A DNA stretch of 5,956 bases, from the NCBI GenBank assembly GCA_018607545.1, contig JABBBF010000108.1:1-5956 (forward strand), read 5' to 3'. Made by a program: the position numbers and the translations under genes. This DNA is from SAR92 clade bacterium. GTDB taxonomy: Bacteria; Pseudomonadota; Gammaproteobacteria; Pseudomonadales; Porticoccaceae. This document shows, piece after piece, positions 1-5,956 of the stretch (the stretch's first letter is position 1; every line of letters starts with the position of its first letter). The notes under the pieces were generated by a model, which was not told the origin of the DNA, ran no database searches, and was given only the letters and a program-made list of their open reading frames with translations.

Positions 1-1612
1 ATCTGATCCTGATCCTGAAGAGCCTGCACCTGAAGAGCCTGCACCTGAAGAGCCTTCGCCTGAAGAGCCCGCGCCTGAAGAGCCCGCGCCTGAAGAACCT
101 GAACCAATCACCGTTCCCTATGATAGCGCCCGCGCCGGTAAGCTTGACGGCTCAAAGATATGGCAGCTACCGGATTCCCCCGATGGCGATCGCCCTGATC
201 AGTGCTGGCTGGCTGTCGGCTCCGATGCCAATGGTGAAATCTATATTTCTGGCCATGACCATATCAACAACTCGATGATGTATCGTATGTATCAAAGCGA
301 CGATACTGTGCGCTGGATTGGCGACGCACGCACGGCCTCTCAGGCAGCCAATAACTGGCAGAGTAATGAGACCGCTGAGAAATTTCATACTCGGCCTACT
401 CATCACAACAACAATGTCTATGTCGCCACCCTGGATAACTCCGACATGAACAGCGGATTCCTGAATACCCGCGGTTTTCATTGGTATGGATACAATCTGC
501 CTGACAATACTTTTTATGATCTCAGTGCCGACGAGCCCAATGGGGTTGGCGCGCAAACTTTGCAGCTGGCCACCATACAGGTCGATCCGGTCAACAACCT
601 GCTCTACGGTATGTCCATCCCGGAAAACAAGCTGGTTCGTTACGACATTGAACTGGGTCAAACCACCGTACTGGGCAATCCCGATGCCTGGAATAACTAT
701 TTCTACACTAACCGTTTTATGTGGGTTGACTCCCGCGGCCGCGTCTATATCAGTGGCGGCTCCTCGCGGGGACAGTGGAATCGGGGTGAACCGACCAATG
801 TATTTGATCATATCTGGTACTACGACCCAGCTACCGGCTTTGGCGAGCTGCAAGACTTTACCCTGCAGGGCCCCAACGCCATGGAAGTCGGACAGTGGGA
901 CAGAGAGCATAAAAATCTCTATACCAGCGACGATCAGGGCAATATCTACAGATTTAACGATGCCGCTGCCAGCTGGGAATTTTTAGGTCGACCGGATTTT
1001 CCCAGCAGCTATAAAACCTGGGTGTTTCAGCTCTCTGCCGATGAAAAGAAAATCTATATAGGCCAGAGTGACGGACCTGACCCCAACACCATCTATGAGT
1101 TTGATATTGCCAGCGGCAGTTCTTATAAATTGCTGGAAATCAGCGATTTAGACGATGTGGCGGCCACTGAAAACTTTATTACCGGTTATGACTCCTGGGA
1201 TAGTCAGGGCAGTTTTTATATCGCCGACTTCAGTATGTACGATGGCGATAATGTCTATATGCTGGGTATTAACCCGGTGCGTATTAAAGCAGCCAAGGGA
1301 ATTCTTTCCGAGCTGGTAGAGGTCAGTGCAGTGACTACAGAAGACAACATCAGTGTCAGTCGCAGCGGTTCAACCAGCGCTGCCCTGGAAGTGCTCTATG
1401 AGGTTAAGGGCTTCGATGCCGAGGGTGAGCTGGTTAACACCAGACATGGTACGCTTAACTTCACTGCCCAGCAGAGTAATCTGACGTTGAGTTACTCTAG
1501 CATTCTTCGCGCGACTGGCAGCGAGATTGTCAGTGAAACTTTCGCGGTGATGCCCGATGGCAATGACTATGTGACCGGGGCAGATACTAAGGTGAGTGTT
1601 CCCAGACCTTAA
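1..1612 (+). CDS. Unrecognised beta-propeller-like exported protein with Pro/Glu linker (5' end missing)
   Basis: The reading frame is open from the left edge (first full codon at 2) to TAA at 1610-1612, giving 536 visible residues; the true start lies outside the window. An internal ATG at 275 is not the start, because the same frame is continuous and protein-like upstream of it. Visible residues 3-32 are a PxPEE linker. From about base 200 to 1270 the protein shows recurring strand pairs typical of propeller blades: GEIYISG, LYGM with LVRYDIELG, RVYISGG with IWYYDPATG, LYTSDDQGNIYRF, KIYIGQSDG with IYEFDIASG, and FYIADF. I count about six units. After base 1280 a beta-rich tail (ISVSRSGSTSAAL...VLYEVKG) resembles a Calx-beta or Ig-like sandwich. 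Asp, Asn, Tyr and Trp abundance and the linker suggest an extracytoplasmic protein, perhaps a lipoprotein, but the signal peptide is not visible. Substrate and function are unknown. The neighbouring gene converges on it and gives no functional clue. Confidence 0.85.
   Translation, partial: SDPDPEEPAPEEPAPEEPSPEEPAPEEPAPEEPEPITVPYDSARAGKLDGSKIWQLPDSPDGDRPDQCWLAVGSDANGEIYISGHDHINNSMMYRMYQSDDTVRWIGDARTASQAANNWQSNETAEKFHTRPTHHNNNVYVATLDNSDMNSGFLNTRGFHWYGYNLPDNTFYDLSADEPNGVGAQTLQLATIQVDPVNNLLYGMSIPENKLVRYDIELGQTTVLGNPDAWNNYFYTNRFMWVDSRGRVYISGGSSRGQWNRGEPTNVFDHIWYYDPATGFGELQDFTLQGPNAMEVGQWDREHKNLYTSDDQGNIYRFNDAAASWEFLGRPDFPSSYKTWVFQLSADEKKIYIGQSDGPDPNTIYEFDIASGSSYKLLEISDLDDVAATENFITGYDSWDSQGSFYIADFSMYDGDNVYMLGINPVRIKAAKGILSELVEVSAVTTEDNISVSRSGSTSAALEVLYEVKGFDAEGELVNTRHGTLNFTAQQSNLTLSYSSILRATGSEIVSETFAVMPDGNDYVTGADTKVSVPRP
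8..97 (+). repeat. Six tandem 15-bp units encoding P-x-P-E-E
   Basis: Six head-to-tail 15-bp units lie in frame in the first gene: 8-22 (PDPEE), 23-37 and 38-52 (PAPEE, identical CCTGCACCTGAAGAG), 53-67 (PSPEE), and 68-82 and 83-97 (PAPEE, written with CCCGCG in place of CCTGCA, the last ending GAA instead of GAG). The array may begin before the window. It encodes an extended, acidic, low-complexity linker of the kind that spaces a surface domain from its membrane anchor. Neighbouring units are more alike than distant ones, which suggests local duplication. Confidence 0.9.
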
Positions 1613-1634
1613 ATACAGCCTTTTTCTCTCACCT

Positions 1635-1672
1635 AAAAAAAGCCCGCCATGGAAAACCATGGCGGGCTTTTT
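1635..1672. terminator. Bidirectional intrinsic terminator between convergent genes
   Basis: A perfect 11-bp GC-rich stem (1642-1652 pairing with 1657-1667, core GCCCGCCATGG) closes a four-base AAAA loop. It is flanked by seven A on the left (1635-1641) and five T on the right (1668-1672), which lengthen the stem by up to five A-T pairs. Read rightward it ends transcription of the surface-protein gene, whose stop is 22 bases before the A-run. Read leftward it ends the transporter gene, whose stop codon starts 16 bases away, and there the U-tract is seven long. It occupies most of the 76-bp gap between the two stop codons. Confidence 0.93.
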
Positions 1673-1688
1673 AATGAACTGCTCGCTA

Positions 1689-2909
1689 TTATTTACTAGA
1701 GCCGTTCAATGCATACCAACCGATATAAATATAACAGAGCATTGGCACTACAAAGCTGAGCTGAATGCCGATCATATCTGCAGCTACACCCTGTATAAGG
1801 GGTATTAACGCACCCCCAACAATCGCCTGACAGACCAAGCCAGAACCTTTACTGGTCATTGAACCCAGACCTTTAACCGCTAGGGTAAAGATCGTTGGGA
1901 ACATAATCGAGTTAAAGAAGCCAACGGCCAGGATAGACCACATGGCAACACTGCCTGATGTATTCATGCTGACAATGATCATAACGATCGCAATCAGGGC
2001 ATTGACAGCGAGGTACTTAGTCGCTGGAATATAGTTCATCAAACCTGCACCGACCAGACGACCAACCATCGCCGCACCCCAGTAGTAGGCAACCATCTCA
2101 CCTGCATCTGCTGAACTCATTCCGGCAATAGATTCTTCAGTGAAATAGTTAACCAGGAAGCTACCAATAGAAACTTCGCCACCTACATAAAGGAAGATCG
2201 CCAGGGCACCCAATACCAGTGAGCGACGGCTCCAAACACTTTCACCTGTATCTTCGGTCGCTTCAACATGAGCAAGGACAGGCAACTTAATAAACCTGAA
2301 TACCAGTGCAGCGGTCACCAGAAGCGCACCTAGCATCACATAGGGCATCTGCACGGCTGAGGCATCAGCAGCCACCGCACCAAGAATTAGTGCCGCACCA
2401 ACAATAGGCCCCACAGTTGTACCAAAGGAGTTAGCCGCCTGCGCCAGGTTTAGGCGGCTGGCCGCCGTTTTTTCAGGCCCAAGTGCTGCCACATAGGGAT
2501 TAGCCGCTACCTGCAAAATAGTAATGCCGCTAGCCAACACGAAGAAGGAAAACAGGAACAGTCCATAGACATGTATTTCCGCAGAGGGGTAAAACAGCAA
2601 GCAACCTGCGGCTGTGGTTAAGAGCCCGAGAACAATACCCTGCTGGTAGCCAACCTTATCAATTAACTTGCCGGCAAAAGGCGAGACAATAAAGTAGGCG
2701 CCAAAAAAGCAGAACTGCACCAGCATCGCCTGAGTGTAATTAAGGTCAAAAGATTCTTTTAAAAATGGAATTAGAATATCGTTTAGAACAGTGATAAAGC
2801 CCCAGAAGAAGAACAGACAGGTCATTGCGATAAACGCAAATGTCTGTGTGCCCTGCTCCTGGCCGCCGGCCGCTGTTGCTGTTGAACTACCTGCAGTTGA
2901 ACCTGCCAT
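1689..2909 (-). CDS. FHS-family sugar MFS transporter (FucP/GluP type)
   Basis: Complete 406-residue inner-membrane protein, the usual length for proton-coupled sugar symporters of the fucose/glucose-galactose (FHS) branch of the major facilitator superfamily. Twelve hydrophobic segments are visible, with a long polar loop (HVEATEDTGESVW) between helices 6 and 7. Family hallmarks are FFFWGFITVLNDILIPF in helix 1, KLIDKVGYQQG after helix 2, QVAANPYVAALG in helix 4 and RLNLAQAANSFGTTVGP in helix 5. Asp44 and Asn160 fall where E. coli FucP has Asp46 and Asn162, with identical spacing; the FucP Glu135 position holds Gln133. The substrate is probably a hexose or deoxy-hexose, but sequence alone does not fix it. 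The N-terminus is a 20-residue Ser/Thr/Ala/Gly-rich cytoplasmic stretch. I chose ATG at 2909, which has a G-run five bases upstream; a TTG at 2921 would add four residues (MGVH) but would place that G-run inside the gene. The stop is TAA at 1689-1691. Confidence 0.93.
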   Translation of the reverse strand: MAGSTAGSSTATAAGGQEQGTQTFAFIAMTCLFFFWGFITVLNDILIPFLKESFDLNYTQAMLVQFCFFGAYFIVSPFAGKLIDKVGYQQGIVLGLLTTAAGCLLFYPSAEIHVYGLFLFSFFVLASGITILQVAANPYVAALGPEKTAASRLNLAQAANSFGTTVGPIVGAALILGAVAADASAVQMPYVMLGALLVTAALVFRFIKLPVLAHVEATEDTGESVWSRRSLVLGALAIFLYVGGEVSIGSFLVNYFTEESIAGMSSADAGEMVAYYWGAAMVGRLVGAGLMNYIPATKYLAVNALIAIVMIIVSMNTSGSVAMWSILAVGFFNSIMFPTIFTLAVKGLGSMTSKGSGLVCQAIVGGALIPLIQGVAADMIGIQLSFVVPMLCYIYIGWYALNGSSK

Positions 2910-2914
2910 GTGAA

Positions 2915-2919
2915 CCCCC
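2915..2919 (-). promoter_or_regulatory. Shine-Dalgarno-like G-run of the transporter gene
   Basis: On the minus strand GGGGG at 2919-2915 lies five bases before ATG at 2909 (GGGGGTTCAC-ATG). It can pair with the pyrimidine-rich 16S rRNA tail, though it lacks the usual A of GGAGG. It supports ATG-2909 over the in-frame TTG at 2921, which has no comparable upstream site. Confidence 0.55.
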
Positions 2920-2920
2920 A

Positions 2921-2967
2921 AAGATTAGTGTTAATTTATAATTGTTTTATCAGCCACCAAGATTAGT
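2921..2967 (-). promoter_or_regulatory. Possible transporter promoter region with paired ACTAATCTT direct repeats
   Basis: On the minus strand the nonamer ACTAATCTT occurs at 2967-2959 and again at 2929-2921, in the same orientation and 38 bp apart. Both copies continue into G-rich sequence (TTGG and TTTGG). Between them lies an AT-rich tract with TATAAA at 2940-2935, a plausible -10 box. That would place the transcript start near 2928 and give a leader of about 20 bases before ATG-2909. No good -35 hexamer is present; the upstream repeat sits at that position. The arrangement would suit a regulator binding both copies, but the promoter and the operators are inferences from position only. Confidence 0.35.
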
Positions 2968-3040
2968 TGGGCTGTGCAGGGCATGCAAGGTATGTTTTCT
3001 ATAGATAGGCTTTTTGGTCGCAATATAGCGGTACTTTATC

Positions 3041-3062
3041 GCCCTTAAGGCGTTTTAAGGGC
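3041..3062. other. Perfect 8-bp inverted repeat directly after the tetR stop
   Basis: GCCCTTAA at 3041-3048 and TTAAGGGC at 3055-3062 form a perfect 8-bp stem around the six-base loop GGCGTT. The element abuts the tetR stop codon at 3063-3065. On the minus strand it is followed by GATAAAG rather than a U-run, so it is not a standard intrinsic terminator. It could be a weak or Rho-assisted transcript end, an mRNA 3'-end stabiliser, or a binding site for a dimeric regulator. Confidence 0.5.
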
Positions 3063-3689
3063 TTATCTGGCCTGAACAGCCAGCATGGCAGCCATCACCT
3101 GCTTGAGGCCATTGTGTAGTGAACGCATCTCATCGAGATTATCTGGATCGCTCATCCAGTGATAGACAATGCCACTGACTGAGGCGGTAAAGTGGTCGGC
3201 AATCAGTTCAATATCAGGGGTCGACGCCAGTGCGCCCTCTTCAATGCCTTCTTCAATCCAACGAATAACATCAGTGCGGCGACGCCGGTGGATACCGAGA
3301 ATAACGCTTTTGAGTTGCGATTCTGGCGCAAGGGATTCAAACCATAGACGATAAAAAGCCTCTACATGTTTGGGGGCATCTTCACAAAACTTGATATGGG
3401 CATCCAGCGCAGCGGCAATGGCCTGGTATCCACACTTGCCCTCAGTGACATGGGTCAGTTCTGCCAGCCATTTATCACCCACTGAGCTGAGTACAAAATC
3501 AAACAGCCCGGCTTTATTGCCAAATCGATAACCGGCAAGTCCCCGGGAATAACCCGCCCTTTCGCCGACATCTTTTAAAGTCGCCTGCTCAGCGCCGCGC
3601 TCAACAATTAAATCCACCGCCGCTTCAAGCATTTTTGCGTCGGATATCTCTTTGCGTTCAATCTGGGTAAGACGCAGGGCTTTGGCCAT
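3063..3689 (-). CDS. TetR/AcrR-family transcriptional regulator
   Basis: Complete 208-residue protein of typical TetR length. The N-terminal DNA-binding domain spans about residues 12-65. Helix 1 is around KMLEAAVDLIVERG, followed by the helix-turn-helix ATLKDVGERAGYSRGLAGYRFGNKAGLF (given in overlapping parts: turn at Ala45-Gly46-Tyr47-Ser48, recognition helix about 48-56). The Phe56-Gly-x-Lys-x-Gly-Leu closing motif is characteristic of the family. Residues 80-208 form the variable helical ligand-binding and dimerisation domain, with an RRRR cluster at 135-138. The ATG at 3689 has AAGAG (3701-3697) seven bases upstream, supporting this start. The gene begins 31 bp after icmF ends, on the same strand, so co-transcription is likely. 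By inference it senses an acyl-CoA or related branched-chain intermediate and controls the mutase operon. The ligand and operator are not identifiable, and control of the downstream transporter is also possible. Confidence 0.92.
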   Translation of the reverse strand: MAKALRLTQIERKEISDAKMLEAAVDLIVERGAEQATLKDVGERAGYSRGLAGYRFGNKAGLFDFVLSSVGDKWLAELTHVTEGKCGYQAIAAALDAHIKFCEDAPKHVEAFYRLWFESLAPESQLKSVILGIHRRRRTDVIRWIEEGIEEGALASTPDIELIADHFTASVSGIVYHWMSDPDNLDEMRSLHNGLKQVMAAMLAVQAR

Positions 3690-3720
3690 TTTTGTACTCT
3701 TAATTAACTCTCAATTTATA

Positions 3721-5956
3721 CTACATACTTCTTCTATATTGCCCACCAACATCGAACAGTGCGTTAGTGATTTGCCCCAGTGAACAGCAGCGTACCGCAT
3801 CCATCAAAACTTCAAAACCATTGCCACCCTGACTTACGGTTTCCTGCAGGCGCTTCAGCATAGCCGCAGACTGTTCGCTGTTTAACGCTTGAAACTCGCG
3901 CAGGCGTTTTATCTGGCTGAGCTTTTCTGCATCGGTTGAGCGCGCCAGTTGAATTTCAACGGACTCTTCATCGGACTCATTAAGGAAAGTATTTACCCCG
4001 ACAATCGGCAGCGAGCCATCGTGTTTTTTATGCTCATAGTAGAGTGACTCTTCCTGAATCTTACCACGTTGATAACCGGTTTCCATGGCACCCAGCACAC
4101 CACCGCGATCAGAGATTTTCTCAAATTCCTGCAACACCGCCTCTTCAACCAGATCGGTTAGCTCATCAATAATAAAAGCCCCCTGGCTGGGGTTTTCATT
4201 TTTTGCCAAACCCCATTCCTGATTGATAATTAATTGAATTGCCAGCGCTCTGCGCACCGACTCTTCGGTGGGCGTGGTAATCGCCTCGTCATAGGCGTTG
4301 GTATGCAGGCTATTACAGTTATCATAGATAGCGATTAAGGCTTGCAGAGTAGTGCGAATATCATTGAAGTTCATCTCCTGGGCATGCAGTGATCGACCGG
4401 AGGTCTGAATATGATATTTAAGTTTTTGACTGCGGGGGTTGGCGCTATAGCGATCGCGCATTGAGGTTGACCAGATACGCCGCGCTACGCGACCCATCAC
4501 TGTGTACTCGGGATCCATACCATTGGAAAAGAAGAACGACAGATTGGGGGCAAAATCGTCAATATTCATACCCCGGGCCAGATAGGCTTCAACAAAGGTA
4601 AAACCGTTGGCCAGGGTAAAGGCCAGCTGCGAGATCGGGTTGGCACCAGCTTCGGCAATATGATATCCAGAGATAGACACAGAGTAGAAATTACGAATCT
4701 GCTTGTCGATAAAGTACTGCTGCATATCGCCCATCATGCGCAGACTAAATTCAGTTGAGAAGATGCAGGTGTTCTGCCCCTGATCCTCTTTGAGAATATC
4801 TGCCTGCACCGTACCGCGCACCCGTATTAAAGTATCAGTGCGCAACTTATGATACTCAGTATCATCGGGTTGGCGCTTATGTTCAGCGACAAACTTATCC
4901 ACCTGCTGATCAATTGCAGTGTTTAAAAACATCGCTAAAATTGTCGGCGCCGGGCCATTGATTGTCATAGACACAGAAGTGGTTGGATTACACAGATCAA
5001 ATCCATCATAGAGCGCCTTCATATCCTCCAGAGTGCAGATAGAGACACCGGCATTGCCAACCTTGCCATAGATATCCGGACGCTCATCAGGATCCCAGCC
5101 ATACAGAGTCACTGAGTCAAAAGCCGTGGACAGACGCTTGGCAGCGGCATGCTCCGAGAGCACCTTAAAGCGCTGATTGGTTCTAAACGCATCCCCTTCA
5201 CCGGCAAACATTCGCGCCGGATCTTCGCCCTCGCGCTTAAAGGGAAACACCCCCGCCGTAAAAGGAAACTCACCGGGCAGGTTTTCCAGCATCAACCACT
5301 TAAGCAATTCACCGTGATCCTTATAGCGCGGCAGTGACACCCGCGGGATTTTATTACCCGATAACGACAGGGTATTTAATTGTGTAGTGACCTGATTGCC
5401 ATTACTTAGGGTATCGACTTTCTGATCGCCAGAATAGGCTTTAACCTGATCCGGCCAACTCTCCAACAACTTGCTTGCGCGACCATCCATCGCCTGCAGA
5501 CGCTCGGCGGCCAGTCGATCAATGGTCGAACAGACTGGCTGCCCATTTTTCATACTGTCGCTACTAATCAGCATATCCTTGGCGGCGAGCAACTGCTGCT
5601 GCTCGCGAGCCAGATTGGACTGCACAGCCACATGCTGGTGGTAGCTGCGAACAGCGGCGGCAATTTCAGCCAGATAGCGCTGCCGATCCGCCGGCACCAC
5701 GACGGTTTTTTGGGAAGGTGTTTTGCAATCCACTCTGGCCAGATGCTGCTTAAAACTACGCAGACCGCGCGCCTGTAATAATTCCAGCAAACCCTGGTAG
5801 GCGGCAGTCACACCATCATCATTAAAGCGCGATGCAATGGTGCCATACACTGGCATCTGCTCCGGCAGTTGATCAAAGGCCTCGCGGTTGCGCTGAATCT
5901 GCTTGCAGACATCGCGGTAGGCATCACCACTTCCCTTGCGATCAAACTTATTGATA
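3721..5956 (-). CDS. icmF: Fused isobutyryl-CoA mutase IcmF (5' end missing)
   Basis: The frame is open from the right edge to TAG at 3721-3723, giving 744 residues; full IcmF proteins are about 1,090, so the N-terminal cobalamin-binding domain and most of the GTPase domain lie outside. IcmF interconverts isobutyryl-CoA and n-butyryl-CoA using adenosylcobalamin, with a built-in MeaI-type G-protein chaperone. The visible part opens with NKFDRKG at about 5952-5932, the GTPase G4 motif NKxD, and then [11 protein letters not shown], likely the G5 region. ATG at 5854-5856 is therefore internal. A helical linker follows, then the mutase barrel from about 5340: [60 protein letters not shown] and [12 protein letters not shown], whose His (4660-4662) matches the catalytic His of methylmalonyl-CoA mutase. 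Phe (5245-5247) and Gln (4774-4776) replace the Tyr and Arg that bind the carboxylate in methylmalonyl-CoA mutase, as expected for isobutyryl-CoA. The C-terminus (GGQYRRSM) looks complete. A related IcmF-like acyl-CoA mutase is the alternative. Confidence 0.95.
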   Translation of the reverse strand, partial: INKFDRKGSGDAYRDVCKQIQRNREAFDQLPEQMPVYGTIASRFNDDGVTAAYQGLLELLQARGLRSFKQHLARVDCKTPSQKTVVVPADRQRYLAEIAAAVRSYHQHVAVQSNLAREQQQLLAAKDMLISSDSMKNGQPVCSTIDRLAAERLQAMDGRASKLLESWPDQVKAYSGDQKVDTLSNGNQVTTQLNTLSLSGNKIPRVSLPRYKDHGELLKWLMLENLPGEFPFTAGVFPFKREGEDPARMFAGEGDAFRTNQRFKVLSEHAAAKRLSTAFDSVTLYGWDPDERPDIYGKVGNAGVSICTLEDMKALYDGFDLCNPTTSVSMTINGPAPTILAMFLNTAIDQQVDKFVAEHKRQPDDTEYHKLRTDTLIRVRGTVQADILKEDQGQNTCIFSTEFSLRMMGDMQQYFIDKQIRNFYSVSISGYHIAEAGANPISQLAFTLANGFTFVEAYLARGMNIDDFAPNLSFFFSNGMDPEYTVMGRVARRIWSTSMRDRYSANPRSQKLKYHIQTSGRSLHAQEMNFNDIRTTLQALIAIYDNCNSLHTNAYDEAITTPTEESVRRALAIQLIINQEWGLAKNENPSQGAFIIDELTDLVEEAVLQEFEKISDRGGVLGAMETGYQRGKIQEESLYYEHKKHDGSLPIVGVNTFLNESDEESVEIQLARSTDAEKLSQIKRLREFQALNSEQSAAMLKRLQETVSQGGNGFEVLMDAVRCCSLGQITNALFDVGGQYRRSM

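Noticed and set aside
8..97. Possible CRISPR-like repeat array
   Set aside because: The units are only 15 bp, have no spacers, and are in frame with a Pro/Glu linker, so this is a coding tandem repeat.
167..910. A 247-codon open frame on the minus strand opposite the propeller gene
   Set aside because: It lies wholly inside a convincing plus-strand gene, its translation shows no recognisable domain, and no ribosome site or promoter supports it. It is a frame shadow.
1370..1660. A 96-codon minus-strand open frame crossing the terminator
   Set aside because: It begins inside the terminator hairpin and runs antisense to the end of the propeller gene; the protein resembles nothing known.
1596..1808. 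A 70-codon plus-strand open frame over the terminator and the transporter 3' end
   Set aside because: It reads through the strong hairpin and then antisense to a clear membrane-protein gene.
3700..3707. TTAATTAA palindrome in the icmF-tetR gap as an operator
   Set aside because: It is an 8-bp AT-only palindrome whose flanks do not pair; it is expected by chance in an AT-rich spacer and partly overlaps the tetR ribosome site.
5854..5856. ATG as the start of a 711-residue standalone mutase
   Set aside because: The frame stays open upstream and encodes the GTPase motif NKFDRKG and further IcmF-like sequence, so this Met is internal.

Overview
This window holds four protein genes and no RNA genes, insertion sequences or CRISPR arrays. 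GC content looks moderate. The protein sequences look proteobacterial, most likely from a free-living marine gammaproteobacterium. That placement is an inference from the style of the proteins (Pro/Glu-linked surface protein, FHS-family sugar transporter, IcmF with a TetR regulator); nothing in the window fixes the taxon.

Layout, left to right. Positions 1-1612 (+) carry the C-terminal 536 residues of a gene that enters from the left edge. It starts in a tandem Pro-Ala-Pro-Glu-Glu linker, continues as a repeat-rich beta-propeller-like domain and ends in a short beta-sandwich-like tail. It is probably exported and attached to the cell surface, and its family is not recognised. A strong bidirectional hairpin terminator at 1635-1672 separates it from the convergent gene at 1689-2909 (-). 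That gene is a complete 12-helix sugar:H+ symporter of the FHS (FucP/GluP) family. A 153-bp non-coding gap at 2910-3062 holds its presumed promoter, a 9-bp direct repeat and a separate hairpin. At 3063-3689 (-) lies a complete TetR-family regulator. At 3721-5956 (-) lies the C-terminal 744 residues of icmF, the fused adenosylcobalamin-dependent isobutyryl-CoA mutase. It leaves the window at the right edge inside its GTPase domain.

How the genes work together. icmF and the tetR gene are on one strand, 31 bp apart, with icmF first. They are probably one transcript, and the regulator probably controls branched or short-chain acyl-CoA metabolism, including its own operon. The transporter follows on the same strand but after a larger gap with its own promoter-like elements, so it may be an independent sugar-uptake unit. 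The surface protein converges on it and shares only the terminator.

I see no convincing undescribed multi-gene system. The most open items are the unrecognised propeller protein, the repeat pair around the transporter promoter, and the hairpin behind tetR.
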